Source: Microbacterium murale
Lineage (GTDB): Bacteria; Actinomycetota; Actinomycetes; Actinomycetales; Microbacteriaceae
Length of the DNA: 64,000 nucleotides
Assembly: GCF_014635185.1 (NCBI RefSeq)
Contig: NZ_BMCM01000005.1
Location: forward strand, 1-64,000
Reading direction: 5' to 3'
How positions within the stretch are numbered: position 1 is the stretch's first letter; every line of letters starts with the position of its first letter. Below the pieces are notes generated by a model. The model was not told the DNA's origin, ran no database searches, and was given only the letters and a program-made list of their open reading frames with translations. This document shows positions 1 to 8,682 of the stretch, piece by piece. Position numbers and translations under genes: made by a program.

Positions 1-708
1 GTCGAGGGCCGGTCGAAGGCGGCGTTCAAGACCTGGCTCGCCGACCGCGACGACGCCTTCCGTGACGCGGTCGAGGTGGTCGCGATGGACGGCTTCACCG
101 GGTTCAAGACCGCCGCTGCAGAGGAGATCCCGGACGCGGTCACGGTGATGGATCCCTTCCACGTCGTGCGCCTGGCCGGTGACGCCCTCGACAGGTGCCG
201 GCGCCGGGTCCAACTCGAGATCCACGGGCACCGTGGGTTCAGGGACGACCCGCTCTACAAGTCGCGGCGCACGCTGCACACCGGCGCGGACCTGCTCACC
301 GACAAGCAGAGCGACAGGCTACGCGCGCTGTTCGTTGATGACGCTCACGTCGAGGTCGAGGCGACCTGGGGTGTCTACCAGCGGATGATCGCCGCCTATC
401 GCCACGAGGACCGGCAACGTGGCCGCGAGCTCATGGAGAAGCTGATCACCGACCTCAGCGCCGGCGTCCCCAAGGTGCTCACCGAGCTCACCACCCTGGG
501 CCGGACCCTGAAGAAGCGAGCCGCTGACGTGCTCGCCTACTTCGAACGACCCGGCACCAGCAACGGGCCGACCGAGGCGCTCAACGGACGGCTCGAACAC
601 CTGCGCGGCTCCGCACTCGGGTTCCGCAACCTGACCAACTACATCGCCCGAAGCCTGCTCGAGACCGGCGGCTTCAGACCCCAACTCCTACACCCCCGAT
701 TGGGATGA
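1..708 (+). CDS. ISL3-family transposase, C-terminal 235 residues (5' end outside window)
   Basis: The frame is already open at base 1 (in-frame codons precede the first Met at 76) and closes with TGA at 706-708, so this is the 3' part of a longer gene. The segments MDGFTGFKTA, VMDPFHVVRL and SNGPTEALNGRLEHLRG are characteristic of the ISL3 (IS1096/IS1165-like) DDE transposase core. The Asp of DPFH and the Glu of PTEALN are the likely second and third catalytic acids. The tail ARSLLETGGFRPQ is also typical. The protein moves its own element. No frameshift or internal stop is seen in the visible part, so the transposase may be functional. Base use is strongly GC-rich, like the copper genes beside it. 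Confidence 0.85.
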   Translation, partial: VEGRSKAAFKTWLADRDDAFRDAVEVVAMDGFTGFKTAAAEEIPDAVTVMDPFHVVRLAGDALDRCRRRVQLEIHGHRGFRDDPLYKSRRTLHTGADLLTDKQSDRLRALFVDDAHVEVEATWGVYQRMIAAYRHEDRQRGRELMEKLITDLSAGVPKVLTELTTLGRTLKKRAADVLAYFERPGTSNGPTEALNGRLEHLRGSALGFRNLTNYIARSLLETGGFRPQLLHPRLG

Positions 709-711
709 GCC
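1..711 (+). mobile_element. Right part of an ISL3-family insertion sequence
   Basis: The window starts inside the element and shows its right end. The transposase stops at 708, and three bases later the sequence reads GATGAGCC, whose reverse complement GGCTCATCCCAATCGGGGGT looks like an ISL3-type terminal inverted repeat beginning GGCTC. I place the outer end at about 711. ISL3 elements usually make 8-bp target duplications, so 712-719 would be one copy. The left end and the other copy lie outside the window, so this cannot be confirmed. The element abuts and truncates the neighbouring minus-strand oxidoreductase gene. Confidence 0.7.
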
Positions 712-1738
712 TCGTTCCCGGTCTCGCAGTCCCGACGCCATTCAGGGATGATCCGTAGATGTTCACTGAGTAGCCGCTGATCGGTCGGTAGTGTCCGGGA
801 TCGTTTCCGTGAGTCACGTCATGCAGCAGAGCTCTGGCCGCGTGTGCTCCCTGTGCGACGGCATCGTCCCAATGATCAATGCGATTACGTCCGCCACCAG
901 GGCTCGGATGCAGGACTGCGCCGCCCGCAGCGTACACGTGGGGCAGCCCTTCGACGCGAAGCGACGCATCCACAGTGACCCCCGCGCTGCCGGAGGGCAC
1001 CCACGCTGTCGCCGGAGTCGTGCCCTGCGCGGTGACAACCAGATCGGACTCCCACACCTGCGCATCGTCGAGATGCACCTCGATGCCACGGGCGGTTCGC
1101 CGCAGCGCCGTCACGGTGCGGCCGCCGTGGAAAATCGTGTGCTCGCGGTGCAGATCCCGCAGCCGTGTGGCGACAGGAGTCCCGAGAGCCGAAACCAGCG
1201 GGACCTCTGACCGAGCCACAAGGTGCACCCGTGCTCCCGACGCGGTGAAGACACTCGCCGCTTCCGTCCCGACCAGCCCGGCGCCGAGCACCGTCACGAC
1301 TCGTCCCGCAAAGTCGCTGCCGACATGAGATCGGATCTGCTGCGCGTCGACGGCACGGTGGAGCGGGAACACGCCCTCCACCTCTCCGTTCCGCAGCACC
1401 GGACGCGGTGTACTCCCGACCGCGAGCAGCAGAGATCGGAATGGGAGCTCCGTTGCATCTGCGAGTCGCACGAGACGCTCAGCCGGGTCGATCGCGGACG
1501 CCTTCCCCGACACGATCTCCACACCCAGTGACGCGAGCGACGGTAGCGCGGCCTGCACGGGTGTGAGGAGCCCCGGGAGTATGCCCTTGTCCACGAGGGT
1601 GCGGTTGTACGGCGCGACAGGTTCGTCATGAACGACGCGCACGGTGCCGTCAAAGCCATCGCGACGCAGAGTCGTGGCTGCCGAATGCCCCGCCGCCCCC
1701 GCTCCGATGATGAGCACATCCGAGTCGTGTGACGTCAT
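674..1738 (-). CDS. NAD(P)/FAD-dependent oxidoreductase, 3' end truncated by the insertion sequence
   Basis: ATG at 1738 is preceded by a good ribosome site (GAAGGAGA). The protein begins with the FAD dinucleotide fold VLIIGAGAAGHSAA near residue 8 and has a second NAD(P)-binding fold VTVLGAGLVGTEAA near residue 145. A motif resembling the second FAD site, VYAAGGAV, lies near residue 265. This is the layout of ferredoxin/rubredoxin-reductase-type class I pyridine nucleotide oxidoreductases. Genuine sequence runs to about residue 342 (base 712); the last dozen residues come from the IS end, read antisense. Family members usually carry a further C-terminal dimerisation domain, so the product is probably shortened and perhaps inactive. 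It is divergent from the copper operon and shares its operator region, which suggests copper-responsive expression and a redox role in copper stress (inference). Confidence 0.8.
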   Translation of the reverse strand: MTSHDSDVLIIGAGAAGHSAATTLRRDGFDGTVRVVHDEPVAPYNRTLVDKGILPGLLTPVQAALPSLASLGVEIVSGKASAIDPAERLVRLADATELPFRSLLLAVGSTPRPVLRNGEVEGVFPLHRAVDAQQIRSHVGSDFAGRVVTVLGAGLVGTEAASVFTASGARVHLVARSEVPLVSALGTPVATRLRDLHREHTIFHGGRTVTALRRTARGIEVHLDDAQVWESDLVVTAQGTTPATAWVPSGSAGVTVDASLRVEGLPHVYAAGGAVLHPSPGGGRNRIDHWDDAVAQGAHAARALLHDVTHGNDPGHYRPISGYSVNIYGSSLNGVGTARPGTRLIPIGGVGVGV

Positions 1739-1758
1739 TTTCGTCTCCTTCGCAACAG

Positions 1759-1818
1759 TTGACAGGAATACCCCCAGTGGGTATACGGTTGAGCGTAGCA
1801 GTACCCCACCGGGGTATC
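1759..1818 (+). promoter_or_regulatory. copZ operon promoter with two CsoR-type operators
   Basis: TTGACA at 1759-1764 and TATACG at 1782-1787 are separated by exactly 17 bp, a near-consensus sigma-70-type promoter reading into copZ. Two GC-rich palindromes of the CsoR type (TACCCC...GGGGTA) lie here: ATACCCCCAGTGGGTAT at 1768-1784, which covers the spacer and -10, and TACCCCACCGGGGTA at 1802-1816, just downstream of the expected start. A copper-free CsoR bound at either would block the promoter. The csoR gene is the last gene of this operon, giving an autoregulatory loop. The same sites may also control the divergent oxidoreductase gene. Confidence 0.8.
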
Positions 1819-1839
1819 CGTTTTGAGGAAGGTTGCAGC

Positions 1840-2052
1840 ATGAGCACGAACGAGTATCAGGTCACCGGGATGAGCTGCGGGCACTGCGAGGTCGCCATTC
1901 GCGGCGAGGTCGGCCAGATCGCGGGCGTTACCGATATCGACGTCACCGCCCAGAGCGGGAAGCTCATCGTGAGCAGCGATCAGCCGCTCGATGATGCCGC
2001 GGTTCTCGCTGCGGTCGACGAAGCCGGGTACGAGGCGGTCCGGATCCGATGA
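1840..2052 (+). CDS. copZ: Copper chaperone (heavy-metal-associated domain protein)
   Basis: This 70-residue protein is a single HMA domain. GMSCGHC at residues 10-16 supplies the two cysteines (CxxC) that bind Cu(I). The rest fits the compact beta-alpha-beta-beta-alpha-beta fold, including EAGYEA near the end. CopZ proteins carry Cu(I) in the cytoplasm to the ATPase and to the repressor CsoR. The ATG at 1840 was chosen because GAGGAAGG precedes it and the domain begins at once; longer frames run through the operators. It is the first gene of the operon and its stop overlaps the next start (ATGA). Confidence 0.93.
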   Translation: MSTNEYQVTGMSCGHCEVAIRGEVGQIAGVTDIDVTAQSGKLIVSSDQPLDDAAVLAAVDEAGYEAVRIR

Positions 2053-3011
2053 ACACCGCTGGTCGCCTGGGCGCGTACGCCGCAGGTCTTGTGGCGGTAT
2101 TCGCTGCGGCCTTCGCCGTCGGTGGCGCCGTCGTCCCTGACAGCACCGTCGCGGCCTGGACGGAAGCCAGCTCCTCCGAGCATGGCGAGCATAAGGCCGA
2201 GGACACCACCACTGCCATGAAGGCTGAGGAAGTGAGCGTGAGTGGCGTGTCGATTGCGGCGTCGGAATTACGTCTCGGGTCGGTGCGGGCACCGTCTGAG
2301 AGCGGTGTCGAAGGGGAACTGGCTTTCGAGATTCTCAATGTCGCCGGGAACCCCGTCACCGAGTACGAAACTGCGCACGGCAAACAGCTTCACCTGATCA
2401 TCGTGCGCAGCGATGGGAGCGAGTACCGGCACGTGCATCCGGTCCTTGACGTCGCCACCGGCACCTGGGCGCTGCCCTGGCAGTGGAAGTCTGCTGGCAC
2501 ATATCGCGTCTACGCAGACTTCACCGCGCTCGGCGGCGCGAGCGCCACCCTCACACGCACGGTCGATGTTGCCGGCACTGTCACTCCGGCACCGCCGACA
2601 GAGATCAAGACGCACGACACGGCCGACGGATTCGATGTGAGCATCACGGGAGAACTCACCGCCGGCACGGGCAGCGATCTGACGCTCGAGATCACCCGAG
2701 ACGGCGAGCCTGTGACCCAGTTGCAGCCCTACCTTGGCGCGTTCGGACACTTGGTCGCACTCCGCGAGGGCGACCTGGCCTACCTCCACGTTCACGCGCA
2801 CGGTGAGGAGCCCGAGGAGGGGGATGTGGCCGGTCCCACCGTGGTGTTCACAGCTGAAGTTCCCACTGCTGGCCGTTACCTGTTGTACCTGGACTTCCAG
2901 GTTGCTGGGGAAGTCCACGCCGCCAGCTTCGTCCTCGACGCGGGAGCATCGCCTGTCTCGACCTCGGAGGATGAATCGGACACGAGCGACGACGACCACG
3001 GCGGCCACTGA
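2049..3011 (+). CDS. Exported or membrane-anchored His-rich protein of the copper operon
   Basis: The product has 320 residues. An N-terminal hydrophobic helix (about residues 8-30, [19 protein letters not shown]) acts as signal peptide or anchor, so the rest should lie outside the membrane. Two beta-rich repeats follow, each ending in a histidine cluster: [10 protein letters not shown] near residue 125 and [11 protein letters not shown] near residue 240. The C-terminus is acidic and ends DDDHGGH. These are likely copper ligands. I recognise it only as a protein recurring in actinobacterial copper clusters; its exact role, such as extracytoplasmic copper buffering, is inferred. The start overlaps the copZ stop, so the two are translationally coupled. 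Confidence 0.7.
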   Translation: MNTAGRLGAYAAGLVAVFAAAFAVGGAVVPDSTVAAWTEASSSEHGEHKAEDTTTAMKAEEVSVSGVSIAASELRLGSVRAPSESGVEGELAFEILNVAGNPVTEYETAHGKQLHLIIVRSDGSEYRHVHPVLDVATGTWALPWQWKSAGTYRVYADFTALGGASATLTRTVDVAGTVTPAPPTEIKTHDTADGFDVSITGELTAGTGSDLTLEITRDGEPVTQLQPYLGAFGHLVALREGDLAYLHVHAHGEEPEEGDVAGPTVVFTAEVPTAGRYLLYLDFQVAGEVHAASFVLDAGASPVSTSEDESDTSDDDHGGH

Positions 3012-3063
3012 ACGCCGATACGCATCAGCCTTACTTGAACGAACAGTGATTGAGGAGAACATC

Positions 3064-5391
3064 ATGACGGATACGCAGTCCGCGGCCGACGTCGCCAGCG
3101 TGGAGCTGGAAATCGGTGGCATGACGTGCGCATCGTGCGCGATGCGGATCGAGAAGAAACTCAACAAGCTCGACGGTGTCACGGCAACGGTGAACTATGC
3201 CACTGAAAAGGCCAAGGTCACCGTTCCCGCAGGCATCGACACGGCGCTGTTGATCTCGGAAGTCGAGAAGACCGGCTACACGGCTGCCCTCCCCGCCCCG
3301 GATGAGCCCTCGCGCAACGAAGACGCCGACGCGCCGGATGCGGAACTCGTGAGCCTGCGCAACCGCCTGATCGCGTCAGTGGTGCTGACGATCCCGGTCA
3401 TCGCGATGGCGATGGTCCCTGCGCTGCAGTTCACGTATTGGCAGTGGCTGTCGCTCGCTCTGGCGGGTCCGGTCATCGTGTGGGCGGCATGGCCGTTCCA
3501 CAAGGCGGCGTGGACGAACCTCCGCCACGGCGCGGCGACCATGGACACGCTCATCTCGATGGGCACTCTCGCTGCACTGCTGTGGTCGCTGTATGCGCTG
3601 TTCTTCGGGACGGCCGGTGCTCCTGGGATGACGCACCCGTTCGAGCTCACCGTTGCTCCCAGCGATGGTGCCGCGAACATCTACCTCGAAGTCGGGGCCG
3701 CGGTGACGATGTTTATCCTCGCCGGCCGGTATTTCGAGAAGCGTGCCAAGCGTCAGGCCGGGGCCGCGATGCGCGCCCTGCTGGAGCTGGGAGCGAAGGA
3801 TGTCGCCGTGCTCCGCGGCGGCGTGGAGACGCGTATCCCTACCGCCGAGCTGGCCGTGGGCGACGAGTTCGTCGTCCGCCCCGGTGAGAAGATCGCGACG
3901 GACGGAGTCATCGTTTCGGGGACATCGGCGGTGGACGCGTCGATGCTCACCGGCGAGTCCGTGCCGGTCGAAGTCCGCGAAGGCGACTCGGTCACCGGTG
4001 CGACGGTGAACGCCGGAGGTCGGCTCGTGATCCGCGCGACCAGGATCGGATCAGACACACAGCTCGCGCAAATGGCGAAGCTCGTCGAGGACGCGCAGAC
4101 CGGGAAAGCGGAAGTGCAGCGCCTCGCGGACCGGATATCCGGGATCTTCGTCCCCATCGTCATCGCGATCGCACTAGGAACACTCGGCGTGTGGCTCGGT
4201 GCCGGATTCCCCGCCGCTGCTGCTTTCACGGCCGCTGTCGCCGTCCTGATCATCGCCTGCCCGTGCGCGCTCGGACTGGCAACGCCGACCGCCCTTCTGG
4301 TGGGCACCGGCCGCGGCGCCCAGCTGGGCATCCTCATCAAGGGCCCGGAAATCCTCGAGTCCACCCGCAGGGTCGACACAGTCGTTCTGGACAAGACCGG
4401 CACTGTGACCACCGGCAAGATGACCCTCACCGACGTGTACACGGCCGACAACGTCGCCCGTAATGACGTGCTGCGTCTCGCTGGGGCGCTCGAAGATGCG
4501 TCCGAGCACCCCATTGCTCAGGCCATCGCCAGGGCCGCGACCCAAGAACTCGGCACCCTCCCCATCGTGGAGAACTTCGTGAACATCGAAGGCAAGGGGG
4601 TCCAGGGCATCGTCGACGGACACGCAGTGCTCGTCGGTCGCCAGTCACTGCTCGCCGACTGGTCACAGCACCTTCCCCCACGCCTCGCCACGGCCAAAGC
4701 CGATGCGGAGCGACAGGGCAAGACCGCGATCGCGGTCGGCTGGGACGGCCACGCCCGCGGTGTGCTCGTCGTCGCCGACACCGTCAAGGCCACCAGCGCG
4801 GAAGCCATCACACAGCTGAAGCGTCTGGGCCTGACCCCTGTGCTGCTCACCGGCGACAACCAGGCCGTGGCCGAACAGATCGCGGCGGAGGTCGGCATCA
4901 CCGAGGTCATCGCGGAAGTCCTCCCCAAAGACAAGGTCGACGTAATCACCCGCCTCCAGGGAGAAGGAAAGGTCGTGGCGATGGTCGGCGACGGCGTCAA
5001 CGACGCTGCTGCCCTCGCTCAAGCCGACCTAGGTCTCGCGATGGGTACCGGCACTGACGTCGCCATCGAAGCCAGCGACATCACCCTCGTCCGCGGTGAC
5101 CTGCGCAGCGCCGCCGACGCGATCCGACTCTCGCGAAAGACGCTCGGCACCATCAAGGGCAACCTGTTCTGGGCGTTCGCATACAACGTCGCGGCGATCC
5201 CGCTCGCTGCGCTCGGGCTGCTCAACCCCATGCTCGCCGGCGCGGCGATGGCGTTCTCCAGCGTCTTCGTCGTCGGCAACAGCCTCCGCCTGCGCTCATT
5301 CCGCAGCCAGGCGGCGGACCCCTCTCCGGCAGGCGCCCGTGCACCGCGTGAAGACGCGACAGCTGCGGTTCCCGTCGGAACACACCACTGA
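3064..5391 (+). CDS. copA: Cu(I)-exporting P1B-type ATPase
   Basis: The 775-residue integral membrane pump exports Cu(I) using ATP. In order it has an N-terminal HMA domain with GMTCASC at 19-25, membrane helices from about residue 100, the actuator motif TGES at 296-299, the CPC copper-transfer motif at 399-401 in the sixth helix, the phosphorylation site DKTGT at 443-447, SEHP at 480-483 and GDGVND at 642-647. All catalytic residues are present. ATG 3064 follows TTGAGGAGAAC. A longer in-frame extension upstream lies antisense-like within the preceding gene and has no family similarity. CPC plus HMA marks the P1B-1 (copper/silver) class. It receives copper from CopZ. Confidence 0.95.
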   Translation: MTDTQSAADVASVELEIGGMTCASCAMRIEKKLNKLDGVTATVNYATEKAKVTVPAGIDTALLISEVEKTGYTAALPAPDEPSRNEDADAPDAELVSLRNRLIASVVLTIPVIAMAMVPALQFTYWQWLSLALAGPVIVWAAWPFHKAAWTNLRHGAATMDTLISMGTLAALLWSLYALFFGTAGAPGMTHPFELTVAPSDGAANIYLEVGAAVTMFILAGRYFEKRAKRQAGAAMRALLELGAKDVAVLRGGVETRIPTAELAVGDEFVVRPGEKIATDGVIVSGTSAVDASMLTGESVPVEVREGDSVTGATVNAGGRLVIRATRIGSDTQLAQMAKLVEDAQTGKAEVQRLADRISGIFVPIVIAIALGTLGVWLGAGFPAAAAFTAAVAVLIIACPCALGLATPTALLVGTGRGAQLGILIKGPEILESTRRVDTVVLDKTGTVTTGKMTLTDVYTADNVARNDVLRLAGALEDASEHPIAQAIARAATQELGTLPIVENFVNIEGKGVQGIVDGHAVLVGRQSLLADWSQHLPPRLATAKADAERQGKTAIAVGWDGHARGVLVVADTVKATSAEAITQLKRLGLTPVLLTGDNQAVAEQIAAEVGITEVIAEVLPKDKVDVITRLQGEGKVVAMVGDGVNDAAALAQADLGLAMGTGTDVAIEASDITLVRGDLRSAADAIRLSRKTLGTIKGNLFWAFAYNVAAIPLAALGLLNPMLAGAAMAFSSVFVVGNSLRLRSFRSQAADPSPAGARAPREDATAAVPVGTHH

Positions 5392-5410
5392 AATCGAAAG
5401 AGGAAACACT

Positions 5411-5671
5411 ATGTCTGACACCTCCGCTGGCTCCTGCTGCAGCCACAACAGTCACGCCCATGTCGACGCCGAAGGACGCAAGGATCTCCTCGCCTCGCAG
5501 GCGGAAGATCTCGCCGAATGCCCCGTCATGACCGGAAGCACCGTGGTCAAGGCAGATGCCGAAGCCGCCGGCCTGTTCCGCGACTTCGAGGGCACCCGCT
5601 ACTACTTCTGCTGCGCAGCATGCGGGCCCTTGTTCGACGCCGACCCGGCAAAGTACGCGGCCGCAGCCTAA
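5411..5671 (+). CDS. YHS-domain metal-binding protein
   Basis: This is a small cytoplasmic protein of 86 residues. The N-terminus carries CCSHNSHAH, a Cys/His patch. The remainder is a YHS domain with CPVM near residue 37 and the hallmark YYFCCAACGPLF followed by DPAKY. YHS domains are small treble-clef-like metal-binding modules often fused to or adjacent to heavy-metal ATPases, where they may sense or hand over metal. ATG 5411 is preceded by AAGAGGAAAC. It sits between the two ATPase genes and is probably co-transcribed with them. A role as metallochaperone for CopB is a reasonable guess only. Confidence 0.85.
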   Translation: MSDTSAGSCCSHNSHAHVDAEGRKDLLASQAEDLAECPVMTGSTVVKADAEAAGLFRDFEGTRYYFCCAACGPLFDADPAKYAAAA

Positions 5672-5745
5672 ACCGCACCCTCCGTGTGAGGCTCGCCACG
5701 ATGCGGGCCTCACACGGTTTCACCATTCCCGAGGAGGATAGGTCC

Positions 5746-7965
5746 ATGAGCGACTCGCACAACGATGACGTTGAACACACCACCGCGCATCACGATCACC
5801 ACGGCCACGCATCTCACGAAACCGGCCCCAGCGACGCCCCGCAGCATCAGCATCATGCGGACCACGCCACGACGGCGACGCACGACCGGCACGAGCCCTC
5901 GATAAACGGGACCGGCCACGACGAACATGCGCAGCACACCGGGCATATGGACGCCGGCGGTCACGGCGGCCATGCTGGTCACGGCGATCACGTGGGGCAG
6001 TTCCGCCGACTGTTCTGGATCATGCTGATCCTCGCGGTACCCACCGTGGCACTGTCAGGAATGTTTGCGATGATCCTCGGATACACCCTCCCGGATATTC
6101 CCGCTCTCGCCTGGATCTCCCCGGTCCTGGGGACCGTCATGTACGTATGGGGTGGCCGACCATTCCTCGTCGGCGCCGTCAGCGAGATCCGCGCCCGCAA
6201 GCCCGGCATGATGCTCCTCATCGGGCTGGCGATCACCGTCGCGTTCTTCGCCTCCTGGGGTGCGAGCCTCGGCCTGATCCACCACGAGCTCGACTTCTGG
6301 TGGGAGCTGGCGCTGCTGATCGTCATCATGCTCCTCGGCCACTGGATCGAGATGCGCTCACTCGCCCAGACCACCTCCGCGCTGGACTCGCTAGCGGCGC
6401 TGTTGCCCGATGAGGCCGAACGCATCGAAAACGGTCAGGTCGTCTCCGTCTCACCCGCCGACCTCGTCGTCGGCGACCTCGTCGTCATTCGTCCCGGTGG
6501 CAGCATCCCCGCTGACGGGCGGATCGTCGATGGCAGGGCATCCATGGATGAGGCCATGGTCACCGGTGAATCGGCCACCGTCACCCGCTCTGCCGGCGAC
6601 CTGGTCACCGCGGGTACCGTCGCCACGGACTCCGGGCTTCGCATCGAGATCACCGCGACGGGAGACGACACCACTCTCGCCGGCATCCAACGCCTGGTCA
6701 CCGAGGCGCAGAGTTCATCGTCCCGGGCGCAACGGCTCGCGGACACAGCCGCGGGATGGCTGTTCTGGTTCGCCCTCGGAGCAGCCGCAATCACAGCCCT
6801 CGTGTGGACCGTGCTCGGCTTCCCCGACGCCGCCGTCGTGCGCACGATCACCGTTCTCGTGATCGCCTGCCCCCACGCGTTGGGTCTAGCCATCCCGCTC
6901 GTCGTTTCCATCGCCACCGAGCGGGCCGCGCGCGGCGGTGTGCTCGTCAAGGATCGGCTCGCACTGGAGAGCATGCGCACCGTTGACACCGTGCTCTTCG
7001 ACAAGACCGGGACGCTCACCAGAGGCGAGCCCGTCGTGAGTGAGGTCTCGGTACCCGACGGCGGCGACCGTGATCAGGTTCTCGCCCTCGCGGCCGCCGC
7101 GGAGGCGGACAGCGAACACCCCCTCGCCAAAGCCATCGTCCGCGCGGCCGCCGACAAGAACCTCACCGTACCCGCGAGCCGCGACTTCACCTCCTCACCG
7201 GCCGTTGGCGTCACCGCGACCGTAAACGAGACGACGGTTCGGGTGGGCGGACCGCACCTGCTCACGGAGGAGAACGCGGGCGAGCTGACTGTGGCGGACA
7301 GCTGGCGGCAGGACGGCGCCATCATCCTGCACGTCGTGCAGGATGGGCAAGTGATCGGTGCTCTGAAACTCGCCGATGAAGTGCGATCCGAGTCCCGTGA
7401 AGCCGTCGACGCACTCCACGCGCTCGGCGTGCAAGTCGTCATGATCACCGGAGACGCCGAAGCCGTCGCGCACACCGTGGCTCAAGACCTCGGGATCGAC
7501 CGGTTCTTCGCGGGAGTTCGTCCCGAGGACAAGGCCGCCAAGGTCCAGGAGCTGCAGAAGGAAGGCCGCAAGGTCGCGATGGTCGGCGACGGGGTGAACG
7601 ACGCCCCCGCGCTCGCACAGGCCGATGTCGGACTGGCTATCGGAGCCGGTACCGATGTCGCGATCGCATCCGCGGGCGTCATCCTCGCCAGCGACGACCC
7701 CCGCTCCGTCCTCTCCGTCATCGAACTCTCGCGTGCCGCGTACCGGAAGATGAAGCAGAACCTGTGGTGGGCCGCCGGCTACAACCTCATTTCGGTACCG
7801 CTCGCGGCAGGGGTGCTCGCGCCGATCGGGTTCGTCCTGCCGATGTCCGTCGGAGCAATCCTCATGTCGCTGTCAACCATCGTCGTCGCACTCAACGCAC
7901 AACTGCTGCGCCGACTCGACCTCCGACCCGACACCACCACCCGGATAGTCCTCGACAAGCACTGA
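5746..7965 (+). CDS. copB: Second copper-exporting P1B-type ATPase, CPH type with His-rich N-terminus
   Basis: The 739-residue membrane pump begins with a long metal-binding tail containing 22 histidines in the first 82 residues instead of an HMA domain. Core motifs follow: TGES at about 273, CPH at 375-377 in place of CPC, DKTGT from D419, SEHP at about 455 and GDGVND in the P-domain. A CPH motif with a His-rich N-terminus defines the CopB (P1B-3) class, associated with Cu(II) or Cu(I)/Ag(I) export. The ATG at 5746 was chosen for its GAGGAGG ribosome site. With CopA this gives the operon two pumps of different specificity. Confidence 0.92.
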   Translation: MSDSHNDDVEHTTAHHDHHGHASHETGPSDAPQHQHHADHATTATHDRHEPSINGTGHDEHAQHTGHMDAGGHGGHAGHGDHVGQFRRLFWIMLILAVPTVALSGMFAMILGYTLPDIPALAWISPVLGTVMYVWGGRPFLVGAVSEIRARKPGMMLLIGLAITVAFFASWGASLGLIHHELDFWWELALLIVIMLLGHWIEMRSLAQTTSALDSLAALLPDEAERIENGQVVSVSPADLVVGDLVVIRPGGSIPADGRIVDGRASMDEAMVTGESATVTRSAGDLVTAGTVATDSGLRIEITATGDDTTLAGIQRLVTEAQSSSSRAQRLADTAAGWLFWFALGAAAITALVWTVLGFPDAAVVRTITVLVIACPHALGLAIPLVVSIATERAARGGVLVKDRLALESMRTVDTVLFDKTGTLTRGEPVVSEVSVPDGGDRDQVLALAAAAEADSEHPLAKAIVRAAADKNLTVPASRDFTSSPAVGVTATVNETTVRVGGPHLLTEENAGELTVADSWRQDGAIILHVVQDGQVIGALKLADEVRSESREAVDALHALGVQVVMITGDAEAVAHTVAQDLGIDRFFAGVRPEDKAAKVQELQKEGRKVAMVGDGVNDAPALAQADVGLAIGAGTDVAIASAGVILASDDPRSVLSVIELSRAAYRKMKQNLWWAAGYNLISVPLAAGVLAPIGFVLPMSVGAILMSLSTIVVALNAQLLRRLDLRPDTTTRIVLDKH

Positions 7966-7979
7966 CACCAGGAGCACCC

Positions 7980-8297
7980 ATGACCGATACCGCTGAGCAG
8001 GCGACGTCCTGCGAACACGCAAACCACGGCTACATCACCGACAAATCCCGCTACCTCGCCCGCCTCAAACGCATCGAAGGACAAGCACGCGGCGTGCACC
8101 GAATGGTCGAGGACGAGAAGTACTGCATCGACATCCTCACCCAGATCTCTGCCCTTACCAGCGCCCTGCAGAGCGTCGCCGTCGGACTCCTCGAAGACCA
8201 CCTCCGCCACTGCGTTACAGACGCCGCCCGAACCGACGCAGACATCGAAGGCAAAATCCGCGAAGCCTCACAAGCCATCGCGCGACTCGTTCGCTGA
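7980..8297 (+). CDS. csoR: Copper-sensing transcriptional repressor
   Basis: The 105-residue protein belongs to the CsoR/RcnR (DUF156) all-helical family. The metal ligands are visible as Cys49, His74 and Cys78, with the exact C-x24-H-x3-C spacing of copper-type CsoR. RLKRIEGQARGVHRMV is the conserved first-helix signature. Apo-CsoR binds GC-rich palindromes, and Cu(I) releases it; two matching operators lie ahead of copZ. The start ATG 7980 follows CCAGGAGCACC. An N-terminal extension CEHANHG adds extra Cys/His. It is the last gene of the copper operon, 14 bp after copB. Confidence 0.93.
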   Translation: MTDTAEQATSCEHANHGYITDKSRYLARLKRIEGQARGVHRMVEDEKYCIDILTQISALTSALQSVAVGLLEDHLRHCVTDAARTDADIEGKIREASQAIARLVR

Positions 8298-8682
8298 TGT
8301 ATCTGTGATAGTCGTTGGCGCCGCTTCTGGATGCTCGAGCTGTCCATGCTCGCCGCCTGGGCCCTCGGCCTCCTCGGCGTCGTGCAAGTCCTCGGGCGGC
8401 TCCTGCACGTCCCCATCCCGCACACCGCCGCGCCCTGGATCCCTTTCGCGGCCACGGCCCTCATCGCTGTTGCTCTGGCCGCGCTCTCGCTCGTCTGCGC
8501 ACGGTTCTCAAGTCGGCGTTGCAACCTACTCCGGATGGTAGGCATCAGATCGTTTTCTCTACGACTGGTGGGAAGACACCTCATCGAACTACGCAGTTCA
8601 GTTTGCGCAACGATACTTGCCCAAGCTGCGCCGCACCATGCGTACCAGCGTGCTTCATGGGGACCTGCATAGCATCGGTCCC
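8298..8682. other. Intergenic stretch with a decayed membrane-protein fragment
   Basis: About 385 bp separate csoR from the next clear gene. A plus-strand frame from 8331 to about 8520 encodes two hydrophobic helices (LELSMLAAWALGLLGVVQVL and WIPFAATALIAVALAALSLV), then loses character in a GC-shifted tail. There is no good ribosome site and no start upstream, so I read it as a remnant of a membrane protein rather than a gene. A composition change near 8510-8560 marks the passage from the copper segment to the lower-GC defence-like segment. TAGCAT at 8670-8675, 7 nt before ATG 8683, is a possible -10 for a leaderless transcript. Confidence 0.4.
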
